A DNA stretch of 64,000 nt from Isoetes taiwanensis (GCA_021234155.1 JAJEKV010000134.1:1425328-1489327); one strand, 5' to 3'; counted from the first letter of the stretch, positions 22,271 to 34,247 are shown. The notes: generated by a model not told the origin, from the letters alone. Numbers and translations are program-made.

Positions 22271-23865
22271 TTAAAGAAGAGTATTACCATCTTTGTTTGG
22301 AGGGAGGATCATGCTTCCTTGCTCCAGAGAATGCTCCAAACACACTTTTGCTATTGATGCTTCAAAAGTGTTCTTCCCTGATTTAATCCCAATATCCTTC
22401 CCTTTCTTTCTTCCATTTAGTTTCTTAGCCAATGAAGTATTGTTGCCAACAGCATTGAGGGGTTGTACCACTGTGCCCCCATCATTCATCTGGTCTGTAT
22501 GATCTGCAACCAAAAGGTTAGAGTGCACTGCAGAAATGAGTGCATGATTGTTCTTCTTCAAAGCAGACGGGCTTCTTTGAGGCTGGCAGTAACTAGAGGT
22601 TGGGATTCCAAAATAGAAGAGCAGGGGCTCTCCTGACCAGAATCATCGCCCATCAGGCTAGATCTAGCACTGTGGAGCTTGGTTGGGGAAGCAGTGAAGG
22701 AAAGATCATGGATCAAGCAGACACTCGGGCGAAGTGACACAGATTTCCTCATTGGGAGGGCCAAGATGATCTGTTGGTTTCTCTGCTGCAGACTCTGGAG
22801 GGACTGTCAAACTCAGTGGCCAGCCCTCTTTAGTGGGATCGATACATTCTTCAGCAAGGGCAAGTGGGCTGAATCTGTTGTGACATAATAAGACCTCGGG
22901 AGGCACAGAGGGTTCTACAGCTGACTCAAGAGCACAGAGCTTTTCCATTGGAACAGGGGAATGCATTGGGATGTCAAGAGGACAGGCCTTCATGGAGCAC
23001 TCACCCCCAAAGTCTGGGGCAACATCCACGGTCTGCTTCTTAGTAGACTTTTTGGGATCAGCTTCCATAAATCCATCAGATTCAATCATATGGGCCAGTC
23101 TATTTTTGTCTTGAGTGTGTGACCTGTTGTGCTCACAGACCGGAGAGTGGTCTGAACATATGTCCCCAGCATGCACCCTGGCTCCACATCCAGAACAGGG
23201 GAAGGGGAGACCACAGATAGAGTAAACTCTATTAAAGTATTATTAAAGCCCTTGAAGAAAACAGAACGTGGAAGTGGCTTTAAAATATCCACTGTGATGC
23301 AAATCTTTGGGGCCTCAGAGGAGTTCCCACCCATGCATACGTACTCCCCAAGATATGAGGCAATAGCTTTGAAAGTCTTCTCTGTCCAGTACTCAGCACT
23401 AAGATCAGAGAGTGAAAACCATAATGGGTAGAACAGAGCATCTGGCTTTTTGGGGTTGAAATCCGGCCTCCATTTTTGCAGCAAAACTTGGCCATTTAGA
23501 CAGGTGATTATCCCCTTCTTGAAAAGAAACTGGGTTTCCTTTTCAGTTTGCAAGGTGATGAGAAAGTATAAGTTTCCCAAAGGCTGGATCCGAGGTAGGA
23601 TTCTGCCACGGCATATACGCTCAACAGTCTTCTTAATCTCTGCTAAAGATGGATTACCCCTTATAATCTTGGCAATAAGGGCCTGATTATCAAGGTGGCG
23701 AATCCGGTTCGCCACCTCGGGAATATGCAAGGAGATATAAGTCTGATCACCCATATCAGGGCATACATAGGTATCAGCGTTCTCAACGAGCAAAACAGGC
23801 TCCATAGAGGTCATGCTCAGAAATAAGTCTCCAACCAATAAAAGGAATTGTTGAGCCAAGGACAA
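22271..23865 (-). pseudogene. LINE-A ORF1 (DUF4283-like nucleic-acid-binding protein)
   Basis: The first 259 codons (23865-23086) contain NRIRHLDNQALIAKIIRG, ERICRGRILPRIQPLGN, YFLITLQTEKE, LLQKWRPDFNPKKPDA, WFSLSDLSAEYWTEK and SYLGEYVCMGGNSSEAPKI. This matches the DUF4283-like domain common at the front of plant LINE ORF1 proteins. Further pieces (23176-22706, 22764-22558, 22561-22271) give a low-complexity, Ser/Pro-rich tail ending in a basic patch (LNGRKKGKDIGIKSGK). LINE-B ORF1 shows the same domain and basic tail. Frame changes make it non-functional. The presumed role is RNA binding. Confidence 0.75.
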
Positions 23866-24209
23866 CGCACCAAAAAGGATTGAGTAGGCTCTGTTTCCAC
23901 GTTACTGAAGATCAGAAGCCTGACCAATCTTCGGACAAATGCTGGATCAGGTCCACGTATAGCAAAGCCTCCAACACAAGAAAAATGCTCCTGCTGCAAC
24001 AGTCTTCGATCAATAATAGAATTCCACAGCTGCAATATTGGACCTTCAATGTATCCCCACCAAATGTAGTCAGTATTCACAAGAATAATAGATCGAGTTA
24101 TGGTGGAGATATCAAGAGAAAAGGAAGATGGAATGGAAAAAACAGAAGAAGCAGTTGAAGCTTGTGAAGCTTGATGGCTAGAGTCAGAAGAAAAAACTAA
24201 ATACTCCAT
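23817..24209 (-). CDS. LINE-A upstream ORF (ORF0) with the recurring W-G-x-x-x-G domain
   Basis: This is a 130-codon ORF just upstream of ORF1 and overlapping its start by about 50 bp. After a Ser-rich leader it reads RSIILVNTDYIWWGYIEGP, LQLWNSIIDRRLL and FSCVGGFAIRG. LINE-B has an ORF in the same place reading RSIVLVNLTDLFWGVLSGP, GELWATILDHNVL and FKCLGGLVILG. The pattern hydrophobic strand, aromatic-Gly-x-x-x-Gly-Pro, x-x-Leu-Trp and then a Cys-containing strand also recurs at 37.3, 45.6 and 46.2 kb. No named family was recognised. Confidence 0.5.
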   Translation of the reverse strand: MEYLVFSSDSSHQASQASTASSVFSIPSSFSLDISTITRSIILVNTDYIWWGYIEGPILQLWNSIIDRRLLQQEHFSCVGGFAIRGPDPAFVRRLVRLLIFSNVETEPTQSFLVRCPWLNNSFYWLETYF

Positions 24210-24568
24210 GCTGAGACCACATCAGGAAGATCAGGAAGACTTGTAGAGCTCCAAAGTGATGCAATCAGAGAAGCTTGGTTCGGGAGATACCGAGGTTTAA
24301 GCCCATGCATCCGACAAATTCTCTAAATTCACATGTACAAGAAAAAGTAGACGGAAGTGGGCCCGTCCAATTTTTTGATGTTATAGGAAATTTGAAGGTG
24401 ACAAAAAATATTGCCGTAAAAGTCTCTTGCCCCATTCCTCACGAGATATCATTTTAGCCCTTCCTTTTTCCTTTTTTTAGGGTAGATTTTTTTAGAGGGG
24501 GAAAAAACGTAAAGGGGAAAAGTTTTCTTCTTTAGGTTTAGGTTTAGGTAGCGGAAGGAGGAAAGGAA

Positions 24569-24692
24569 TGGCGGCAGCAAGTGGTGGCGGTGGCTCAACA
24601 GAGGAGAGTTTAGGTGCTTCACTTCCTATACTATCCCATCTCCGGCCGATTTCAACAAGAAGCATTGAGAGCAAGTGGCGGGCAGGGTAAGG
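24569..24692 (+). CDS. candidate first exon of an unrecognised plant gene
   Basis: An ATG begins MAAASGGGGSTEESLGAS and then LPILSHLRPISTRSIESKW, a composition typical of plant N-termini. The stretch runs into a GGGTAAGG donor at about 24,690. A possible second exon at about 24,976-25,003 (acceptor TTGGCAG, donor CAG/GTAGCT) would continue in phase as GPFCGSENLQ. Upstream there is a TTTAGGTTTAGGTTTAGG repeat. Any later exons would lie beyond the 8.8-kb transposon or have been lost. The protein family is unknown. Confidence 0.35.
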
Positions 24693-24985
24693 CAGAAAGG
24701 TTTTTGCTGCAGGCATAAGCACTGAGCAAGTTAGCAGCCTATTCGAATCCAGGGATGGATATTAATATGGTTGCTCAAGTTTTATGGAGGGCGGTTGTGT
24801 TAGATGTGGATTCTTGGAGCCATTTTGCATGCCAGCAATCTATAAAAGCATCATCTAGCTTGCATTTTGTGCTGCTAGCTAGCTGTTGTTTTTACAGAGT
24901 GCTGGCATGCTTTCACTTTAGCAAAACCGTGATACATTTTTGCATTGGCAGACCCTTCTGTGGCAGCGAAAACCTACAGGTAGCT

Positions 24986-25600
24986 GCGTTTCTTTTTGTT
25001 CCATTTTAGTTTAAATGGTAGCACATTTGTTATCCAAGCATTTCTTGTTTGATATAGCAGTAACAACTAATGTTAAGTGTAATGGATTTGAAAAGATTGT
25101 GAGTTAATATGTTTCTAGAATATCAATTTGGCTTAAAATTTTCTGTTAATAGACATGGAGAACGAAAATAAGATTAATGAATGAGATTTAAATATTCCGA
25201 ATCTGATATGGGTTATCACTGGAAATATGAGCTTAGCAAGATAAAAGAATAAAAGGTAATCTTTAACTGTTGGATATATTAAGAATAAAAGGTAATCTTG
25301 TTAACTGTTGGATATATTTATGCTAAGGTGCTAAGCCTAAACATGGATATATTTATGCTAAGGTACTGCTGTGTTTCTTTCTGTTCCATTTTAGTTTAAA
25401 TGGTAGTACATTTGTTATCCAAGCATTTCTTGTTTGATACAGATTAAGTAAGGTTAGGAGTTAATATGTTTCTAGAAGATCAATTTGGCTTAAAATTTTC
25501 TGTTAATAGACATGGAGAACGAAAATAAGGTTACATGAATGAGATTTAAATATTCTGAATCTGATATGGGGTTATAAATGGAAATATGAGCTTAGCAGTG
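24986..25600. repeat. tandem duplication, period about 386 bp
   Basis: The segment starting GTTTCTTTTTGTTCCATTTT at about 24,986 recurs at about 25,372. The following landmarks (ATTTGTTATCCAAGCATTTC, GATCAATTTGGCTTAAAA, GACATGGAGAACGAAAATAA) occur in the same order. The sequence is noncoding and lies between the candidate exons and the left end of the 8.8-kb transposon. Confidence 0.75.
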
Positions 25601-25758
25601 TAGTTGCTGTGAACAGTGGGAGTAGTTGCTGTAGTTGCTTGGAATCGTGTAGTTGCTGTAAACTGTGGGAATAGGGCTTTATATTTTTAAAGCTAGCATG
25701 TCATATAATCATTTTGCTGCTTGCTTGTTTGTCTTATAATTATTTTACTTTAGATGGC

Positions 25759-25774
25759 GGGTAAAAGCACGTTA
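25759..25774 (+). repeat. left terminal inverted repeat of the 8.8-kb transposon
   Basis: GGGTAAAAGCACGTTA is preceded by TGGC. The reverse complement ends the element at 34572. The inner sequence diverges at once (CAATTCATG here, GGGTGATAA at the other end). Confidence 0.8.
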
Positions 25775-26085
25775 CAATTCATGTAAACTTTTGAACGGGT
25801 TGCTGAATTTTAAATGTACTTATTTCATGTATAAATTTTGTCTTATATATTTAAAAAGGGGCAAAATTCCCGTTTGTTTGTAATTATGACGAGTAGAGGC
25901 CGGCGGTTGATGCGAAACTCCTGGAGGAAATTCCTCCCTCCAATTTCCTCCAGGAAAATTCCCTCCAGAAAAATTTCCTTCCAAGAAAATTCCCAGATCG
26001 AACCAAAAAAGTAGAACACAATTTAAATTTTTTTCCAGGATCAGGAAAACATGATTTTGAAACTGAATGTGGCGATCAGGAAAAC

Positions 26086-28488
26086 ATGCAATCTGGTGAT
26101 TTTGAAACTGAATGTGGCAAACATCAGATGGCATCTGGTGAATTCAAAATTGTGAAGAGTAAACAACAGGTGGCATGCAGTAATTTCGAAAGTGGGAGAG
26201 ATGAGAAAGGAAAAAAGAAGATGGCAGAGCATGATAGCGAAATCGAAAAGGGTAGTACATCCTCAAGGTATGTTACCAAAAAAATAAGGACCAGTGTGCA
26301 AAATGATGTTGCTGTTATGAGAAAAGAAGTTGAATCTCTGGCTCCTAATCAAAGGTACTTATTTGCTTCTAGATTCTTGCAAGATCACAGGCTATTGGAG
26401 CTTTTTGAACCTGTGATTGGGTTGCCTTCACAAGCAGTGGTCAAGCATGCAATTTTAGAAAACCTTAAGGATGGATTGGAAGAGGTAAAATGCTCTAATA
26501 GTGGTGATAAATTGGCTACCAAGCACTCAGTTTTATCAATGGTTGTGGGGAAAAATGGTGATTTGAAGCAAAAGGGAATTGCTTGCAAGATGCTCAAATG
26601 CCATCCTCGAAATCTTTCATATGCTGCTAGCAGAAGAAAGTGAATGGCAATTGCTGGTTCAAACATTTGGGCATTAGCAGGCAGGAAGGCTAGATCTGAT
26701 CGTTTGGATGAAGAAACCAAGCTAAAAGTCATCCAGTTCTGGCTTAACAACACCAAGGTTTCACCAAAGTACAGGGATATGAGGAAAAAAAGAAGCGAGG
26801 CAATCCAGTATCTTGACATTCCTCAGGTATTAAAGCTTTTGTCAAAGAAACTATTACATTTCAGTTTCTTTGTTGTTTTCATGTACATTTTCATGCACAT
26901 ATGTGAACTCCTCTACTAATCTTAGTTTACTTGCTTTGATGTAGCCTTTTCGGTCTATTTTGCTTGCTGTATTATACACGTAAATGAGGTTTATGGGGTC
27001 ATCTACTTGCTCTTGGAAGTATTTCATGTATATTATCTGATATATATGTACATCGTGTAAGGATGTAAGATTAAATGTGCCGTAGTGAACTCCTTTGCCA
27101 ATCTTAGTTTACTTGCTTTGATGTAGCCTTTTACCTGCTTTTACTTAATGTATTATACATGTAAATGAGGTTTATGGGGTCATCTACTTGCTCTTGGAAG
27201 TATTTCATGTATATTATGTGATATATATGTACATAGTGTAAGGATGTAGGATTAAATGTGCTATAAATTGATACTATACATAATCTACTGTACATATGTA
27301 TTGAATATGTATAGATTCAATCAAATCTTTTTACATGTACAACTGATATGTACTGGTATACATAGTATTTCTTACTTATGTACTGGATATGTAAGGTATT
27401 CAATGCACAGTCTTCTCCAACTTACCTATTTTCTTTTGCAATGTGCAGGCTGAGCTGTATGAGCAGTTTGTGGAGGAGAATCCAGATGCAGATGTTGGTA
27501 TTAGAATGTTCGAATACCTGAAACCAAGTTGCATAAGGAAATTGAAGGAGAGAAACACTTGCTGTTGTGTCAAGCATGAACAAGCAGAGAATTTCAGAAA
27601 AGCTTTCAACTTCTATGAGGCTGAAGTTTCACATAAATTGCAGTTGCAATTCTGATGTGTGGGAAAGGGGAACATGATGGAGAGGCTGCCAAGGCTAAGC
27701 AACTCTTGGCCAGTGAGCAAAGAAGAGAGCTTGGGATTGAAATAAAGGGTGCTCATGATGCCTGTGTTGTTTTGAGAAACAAGAAATCTCAAGTTCGTAG
27801 GGTGTATTGGGAAGTGAAGGAGGCTGAGATTGACAGGTCAAAGCCATTTGATGTGCAACCCCTTCCTGGTGTCCAAAGCTGCCACTGTGTATCTTCCATA
27901 AGTCCGGAGGACCCAACCTTACTGATGGTTAGACCACTATCTTGTTTTTGCAGTGCCTGCATAAACTTTGAATGGCAAGCATGTGAGTCTATTCAACACT
28001 GTGGAAAGTGGACATTGAAGAAGCTAGTCCCATGTGCACATGCTGAAGGTACAGAATTGGAATCAGAAACTGCAATGTTTGCAAATGAGGTAGAGGAGTT
28101 ACATGATGTGATACAGTTTGGTGATAATTTTGCTTCTTTTGCTCTTCCTGGTAATGAGGAAGATGTGCCATACTATATTCTTGCTTGCACTAGAGAAAAG
28201 CATGTATTGGATCAAATGGTCATTGATGATTACAAGAATGAGCATCATGCAAGTGACACAGTCATATCAACTTACTATTATCAGAAATTGCCAAGTTGCC
28301 ATAACAAATATAAGATGTTGGATGATAGAGAAGTATTGGTACCAGTAGAGTCTGTTATTGGAGCTAAATTTCCCATGAAGAAGATAAATCACAGGGTTAA
28401 AGGTGCTAGTGCAGCTTTTGCATTGTCTGATGATGTGCATGAGATGTTGCTAGGAAGTCTTCCCGAAATGGTGGATGCCTTGGATTAG
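26086..28488 (+). pseudogene. transposase-like gene of the 8.8-kb transposon (two exons)
   Basis: Exon 1 (start uncertain, to 26826) opens with three imperfect repeats of about 14 residues (MQSGDFETECGK, QMASGEFKIVKS, QVACSNFESGRD). It continues YLFASRFLQDHRLL and LSMVVGKNGDLKQKG, then has an in-frame TGA at 26641, then WALAGRKARSDRLDEETK and VIQFWLNNTKVSPKYRDM. The intron 26827-27448 has a GT donor and AG acceptor. Exon 2 reads AELYEQFVEENPDADVGIRM, LKERNTCCCVKHEQ, then after a frameshift at 27,655 RRELGIEIKGAHDACV, HCVSSISPEDP and LSCFCSACINFEWQ. The FW..(T/S)..SP..(K/R)D and CCC..H text resembles uncharacterised proteins of mosses, ferns, algae and aquatic invertebrates, from memory. Catalytic residues are not known to me. 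Confidence 0.55.
26907..27265. repeat. tandem duplication in the transposase intron, period about 182 bp
   Basis: AACTCCT...AATCTTAGTTTACTTGCTTTG begins at about 26,907 and again at about 27,089, followed in both by ATGAGGTTTATGGGGTCATC and GAAGTATTTCATGTATATTA. It is confined to the 622-bp intron of the plus-strand gene. Confidence 0.8.
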
Positions 28489-28799
28489 GTGAAGGCTTTG
28501 AATTTGCAGTGCTTTGTATTGTGTTACTTTTTGAATTGAATTGAATTTGCAGTGGTTTGTACTGTGTGAACTACCTAGTTTGTAAAATATAGCATGGAAC
28601 ATGTTGAAGTTCAAATTGTAGACAAGTGCAAAAGGTACACATAATTCTATTTCTGAAGCAAATAGTATAGTGTACACACTTAATAACTTAAGAAGCAGGC
28701 CTAATCACTATGTCATCATCGGAACATAATATCTCAAGATTACTATTGCATCATGCAAGCCTTTCTTCCAACGGTTTTCGATTTACATGTGCTACAAAG

Positions 28800-29140
28800 A
28801 AAGAGTAGCACTTGCTGCTTAGGCATTCTCTCGGCTATTGGAAGGCCGGTCCACCCTATTGGCTGATCAACTACTTCGCAAAGGATGGTCTCCCCAAGGA
28901 TTATGTAGTAAACCTTGGATCAAAGTAGATTTAGCAAATTGCTTCGAGTATCCGAATCATCGATTCTCTCAACCATTTCCCAAAGCTCGGAAGCATGGTA
29001 TTCGACCTTGGATTAGTCCCCGCCAAAGATATTGGGAACTTAGATTTGTTTCTTCTATATCGCTTGGTTGAAGATCTACTTCAGCTGGTTGAAGAATTTG
29101 ACATTTGTTTTGTAGATCATTCCTTACATCTACAATGCAT
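28800..29140 (+). pseudogene. decayed ORF in the transposon, family unknown
   Basis: The plus strand reads GYWKAGPPYWLINYFAKDG, then DYVVNLGSK, two stops, and RIIDSLNHFPKLGSMVFDLG and LFLLYRLVEDLLQLVEEFD. The codon pattern is protein-like, but no family was recognised. It may be a further transposon gene or part of another inserted element. Confidence 0.3.
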
Positions 29141-29253
29141 ACAAAATTATTAGTATATCATGTGAAAGCTTAACTGTATTACCTAAGTTATGTACATATA
29201 GCCTGTATTGCAAAAGCTCTACAACATACAACATCTAAGCATAATTGTATTAC

Positions 29254-30039
29254 CTAAGTTAGATACATACACGAAGATGTGCCCGTGTCCTCGACTTGTT
29301 TGCTATCTGATGTACCAGCACACTCATCTTGTACCCCACCTTCATCATCTTTACTAGATTCTTCTATTATTGTGAATCTCTTCACTGTGATGCTAGGCTT
29401 CTTAATTAGCAAGCAACCTCTATTGCAAAAGCTCCATAAACTATCAATGTCTTCACCATATTGAGATTTTATGCATTTCACTACTGTGTCATTGTATGCA
29501 CGAGAAGTATCAAATTGATGCTCTTGGACATAAGTGGTAAAGTCATTTGCATTCTTCAAGCCTACAAACCAGTCAAATAGCCAACACAAATCTTTGTCTT
29601 CACCAGTTAGCCTGGGATGCCATACTGGTATGCAGCAAGAGCAACCCTCATTGAAGATACATTTGAAAGGAAGGTCAGTAATCATAACACATCTATTTCC
29701 GTATTCTGGATACTTGAGGAGTGGAATATCTAAAGGGAAAAGAAATATGTTTGTCCCATCATTGACCTCTAAGAAGAGGGTCCAACATCTATTGCCACCA
29801 TAAATGAATTTAAATCTTGGTATGCCTTGCTCATACAACTTGTCTACAATGGCTGTCAGAACATCCAAGGGAAGATCGACCAAACAATAAATCCCAATGG
29901 TTGGAACACCAAGATTACAACAATGATTTCGACAATGGACGAAAAAGAAGACTCCATCGTAATTGGATTGGCACTTGAGTGCCATTATAGTCACCGGGTG
30001 CTGATTTACAATAGTAACCCAAAATGCCTTGGAGATCAA
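29254..30039 (-). CDS. 261-codon ORF of the 8.8-kb transposon, unknown
   Basis: This is an uninterrupted ORF lying just downstream of the Ulp1-like gene on the same strand and converging with the plus-strand transposase candidate. It is Cys-rich in two places (VHCRNHCCNLG, NEGCSCCIPVWHP), possibly metal-binding. It has hydrophobic strands between them and an acidic Ser/Asp-rich tail (EESSKDDEGG). It is intact although its neighbours are broken. No family was recognised. It could be a separate accessory gene or a missed continuation of the Ulp1 gene, but a stop at about 30,244 argues for separation. Confidence 0.5.
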   Translation of the reverse strand: MISKAFWVTIVNQHPVTIMALKCQSNYDGVFFFVHCRNHCCNLGVPTIGIYCLVDLPLDVLTAIVDKLYEQGIPRFKFIYGGNRCWTLFLEVNDGTNIFLFPLDIPLLKYPEYGNRCVMITDLPFKCIFNEGCSCCIPVWHPRLTGEDKDLCWLFDWFVGLKNANDFTTYVQEHQFDTSRAYNDTVVKCIKSQYGEDIDSLWSFCNRGCLLIKKPSITVKRFTIIEESSKDDEGGVQDECAGTSDSKQVEDTGTSSCMYLT

Positions 30040-30243
30040 ATATAATAAGCCCCATAAGTAATCCAGGCGCTTAGGTTAGCCATACATCTAACCGGACCAA
30101 GCCTAAGGATAAGACAGAAAGTCTAAACTAATTCTAGTTTTTAACCCTTGATAGAAATTAAAGCGTTGCAAACAATTTCTTATTCAATAAAATTTCAAAG
30201 TACAATAGTCAATTAGCTTTAAATTCTATAAGTTGGAATGAGT

Positions 30244-33200
30244 TTAACTACCACTCTTCTGCCCAGTGACAACTTGTTTTGTCTCATCTCTTCTTCTCAA
30301 ACCATATTCAATCATGGCTTTTATTAATACATTTCTTCTGCCAAGTGCAAAATCCTTGTCGAACCATGTTGATGAAAACTGCAACAAACACAAGAATTAA
30401 GATCCGCTATAATAAAACATCCCAAAGGATTTATGTGAAATATAAGAACAACTCACCATGCTTTTCGAATTCACTTGGGCATCCACAAAAGCTTGCATAA
30501 AGGCCATCACATAAAGACCGCAGCTTACATTATCTGGTTGTTGTGGAACCTCTGGAATAGTTTCCTTCTTCACTGCATTCTTCACATATAATTCAACTCT
30601 ACGTGAGCTAGAGTTGGTTAGATATGTGATGACATCCTTATGAAGCCTGCACACACAAATGAGAATATGCAACTAAGATTTAAGCAAGTAGCAGTGGTAC
30701 ATATACTGAAAGAAAATGCTCACATATTTAGGAGTTTGCTGTCCACTGTTATACCAGTCATGGAGTTCAACACAATAATTGCAGGAGAAGCCATTGAGGT
30801 GGTACTGCAATTTTTTGCAGACTCTAAAACAAAAATCACCAAAACATGATGGGCAGGGTCCTCAACTTGAACTGGAACCATAATATACTGGCATTTACTA
30901 ATAACAATACCTTGTAGCCCTTTCTCAACTGCACTCCTGCCTGACTATCCCATACTATTAACATCCAGGGCTAATCTTTTAAATGCTGCCCGATAAGTCA
31001 AAAAGTTTTCTGAAGGGAAGAAAAAGAAGACATCTCGCCATTTGGATGTCAATGTGCTGCTCACATACCTTCCGAATATGTCTAAATGTATGTTAGACAT
31101 GTGCCTATCTTTAAACAATGTCCCCACACAATATTTCGTGACCTTAATCAGAGGTTCAGCTTGGAACGGATAGAATGGAACCATTGTCTGAAGGTTATCC
31201 ATGTCACTGCAAACCAAGCATCAATGGTAACTAGCACTTACAATTGCTCAATTACACTACATGTCAACGGCTTCTAGTTCTAGTTCTTTAGCTGGCCGCG
31301 ACACCTTTGTATCTTTTCTTTTTCTTGACTCTTTCTCGTTCACACCACTATCTCAGATCTGTTTCTATCCTCGATTCCTCCTCCTTCTCTTGCTTCACCA
31401 CAACCACCTGCTTCATATCTGTAGCCACATTCTCCACTAAAATTTCTTCAGTACCAGTTGTATATGTTCCTGTCTTACATGATTCTTCAATCTTTTCGAT
31501 TGTAGTTCCAACTAAGGCCATAGATCCACTAGTTTCCTCTGTTTCTGCAAATAAGAAAATGTATGAACATGCAATAAATAAATGCAATAAGTAGTTTTTG
31601 ACTTACCATTTGAAAACAGCATTTCAAGTTCGGTCTGATGATGTGGCATTGGCTTTAGAATTGGTACCTTCTGCACCTTGTCTACAACTGTTTTCTTTGG
31701 AGTGTCGAAGACCTCTACAATAATATCTTTTTTCTTTAGAGTGTCGAGAGCGGCTTCATTGTTCTCCCTCGCCACCGGTTCCAAAGACTACAAGATAACT
31801 CATTGTCAACAAGCAAAGATAAACATCAAGAAAATATAGAAATTAAACTAATATGGACACACACACTGTTTGCCACATTCAGCCCTTTTTGCTTGAGAGC
31901 TCAATTTGTTGTGCATATGAAGCTACAATTGTAGCTTTGCTTGTGACAACTGTATCATTATTAAAAAATGAGCTCAATTTGCTTCCTTATAAAATCCAGC
32001 AAATTCATTTAAAACTAATTACTTACTTGATGTTCCTTTTCCTCCTCTCTCATGCTCTGCTACAAATGTGTTCAGAGGTGACCTAGATGTGGATGGGGTT
32101 GACTTATCATGCTTCCCTCCATAATAATCATCTACACAACTTGAAAAATCAAGTGTCTTTGCAGGAGGATCTACTCTTTGTTCTTGCCGCATCATCGCAT
32201 ACGAGGTGAAATTGAAATACATATGAAGAGACCATAACCACATATCACATACCTTTCTCTGGCTTCTTTATACTACCCATGTCACCTACAAGAATGAAAG
32301 CATTGCCAATAGTAACTAGATGACTGAAAGAAATGTACAATCCAGAAAAGCAATGTACAATCCAATTCCAAATGTACTCCATGTATCTGTATTGCAGAAC
32401 TATGTACAGTTTTATGTACCCACATCCAAATGTAGAAAGCTTCCTAGAAAAAAGAATTCATAAATGCATTCCATGTAGCTGTATTAGATATATTAGATAT
32501 ATGTATTTGGAGCCAAGTGTAGAAAAGCTTACTGGAAAATTGTAATTGCATTAAAATGTATCATAGAGTACAGCGTATATCAAAATGTCCCCCAGTAGAA
32601 GACCACATGTTATACAAATGTACACACAGGCAGTTACCTACTTATCCTATTCTCTTAGTACATAAAAGTAACTCCTCAATAATATCTGGCAACAATGTAC
32701 ATCATGCACATTAATAATATGCATGTACTAACATGATGTTTACACCAGCCTAGAAAAGCAAAATGATCCAACCCTACAAATCTTCACTTCAACCTACATT
32801 TTAAAACCCAAATATAATTAATATACTACAGAACAATTAATGCACAACCAATGCACAACTTCTAACTAATATCCATCTACCAATCTTACACCTGAACTAA
32901 TAAAGAAAGACATGAAAGAAATCGATTATGCATGCTTACCTTTTCCAATCAGCCCCAATGCACGAGGTAGATTCACATCCCATGTGCGACTGGTACCCAA
33001 GTAGCTTGTTCCTTGTGCTAGCAAGATAGGAGATACATAATAGGCGTGAAGGATGTCTCGGGATGCCAATACCACTGGGAGGAACCAAAACACCGCCGCA
33101 ATTTGTGCAGGACTGAAAATCAAGATTTGGTCAAGCCTGCAAGAATCAAACCAAAGAAAGAGGAGGAGGCTGCAAGCTAAGGACCGAGGAGTGATCTAAG

Positions 33201-34247
33201 AACTCCCTCAACTCCAAAAACTTTGTGTCCCCCCTCCTCAATTGCTCTCTTTTTGAAGACCTTAAATTGAGTTCGAAATCTAGTCTGCCTCAACTCGGAT
33301 GCTTTTGCTTCCACTTCCTTGCTAAGCTCAAACTAGATCCCGCCCCCGCTTGCTCTTACTCAAGCAAGAATTGCATCCTCCACCTTCCATTTTATGTGCT
33401 CAAACTTCATAGCACTACCGTCACTTTCATCCATCTGGCGTTGAAATGCCTGCAACTCGACATCGATTCAAGTAATTAGTCTCGGCCTCATGGACTAGCT
33501 TAGAATATCTCGCCCTTTCCCTTCCCTATGCTTCAAAGTCTCATATAGTCGCTAGCCTCCTCAGAATTCTCATCTCCTTACATATGCTTTCTTTCAAAGA
33601 GGATCTGCTCTCAAGAAATACATTCAAACCGCCCGGATCCTCTTTTTTTTGTAGAAAGTATCATAGGACTTGTGGCCCTTGGCATTGCTTTCGACTTAAT
33701 CATTTACAACTTCACCAAAACCTCGGATTCTTTGACCTTGCTTTTAGTTTGTGGGTCGCTTTTTTTCACACATCATCCCAATCAACCGATTCACCTTTTT
33801 AAGTGTAAGGCAAATGCTCGAGCAAAATACGGGGAACATAGTGATTACAGACATCTTTCCTACCGAATGCAAACTCGTACCACTTGAAAAATTCTTTGGT
33901 CTTCCAACTTCACCAAACTCATCCTTGTACCCGTGCACTGGTAGGTTCCTTAGATCCCCAAACTTCATCATAAAGAGTTGTACTCTGCAAATTTTTCCTT
34001 GAATTTCATATTAAGCGGATCCCTTGCGTAAAAATCGTGGTCCTCATTTTCGGTTCTCCTTACTACAGCCATGACTTCCAGACTTCAAATGTGTCCCTGC
34101 TTTGGAAGCCCTGGGAGATTTTCGGACTGAATGCAGGGGCAGCACTCTTCTTTGGTGTCTTTGCCATTGTCTATACCTGCAATGCAACAACAAATATCTT
34201 TTAACTGTCCTAAAGGTGCAACAATCTGAGCTTGCACATGTAAACAA
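30244..34247 (-). pseudogene. Ulp1-like (C48) cysteine protease gene of the transposon
   Basis: The last exons are clear. About 30,730-30,890 encodes VPVQVEDPAHHVLVIFVLES and IIVLNSMTG (catalytic His, and Asn in place of the usual Asp). About 30,455-30,655 encodes PQQPDNVSCGLYVMAFMQAF (Gln and catalytic Cys). A final exon (about 30,244-30,379) reads FSSTWFDKDFALGRRN and ends in TAA. Upstream pieces at 30,945-31,217 (KVTKYCVGTLFKDRHMSNIH) and low-complexity pieces at 31.3-32.3 kb probably belong to the same gene. The 5' part (32.9-34.25 kb) is degenerate, with text such as FFKWYEFAFGRKDVCNHYV. Ulp1 proteases cleave SUMO-like conjugates, and many plant transposons carry them. Confidence 0.65.

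Larger units (their letters stand above)
16415..24240 (-). mobile_element. LINE-A: decayed LINE with extra upstream ORF
   Basis: The minus strand carries, 5' to 3', a small upstream ORF (24209-23817), an ORF1 with a DUF4283-like domain (23865-23086 and decayed C-terminal parts to about 22,270), an unassigned 341-codon ORF (21805-20780), and ORF2 with endonuclease, RT and C-terminal zinc domain (20756 to about 16,837). It ends in a run of about 20 A (plus-strand T at 16415-16434) preceded by CTTACCCTC. The 5' boundary is approximate. The copy is inactive (frameshifts, altered RT motif, MITE insertion). Its relative LINE-B lies at 38.3-45.5 kb. Confidence 0.85.
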
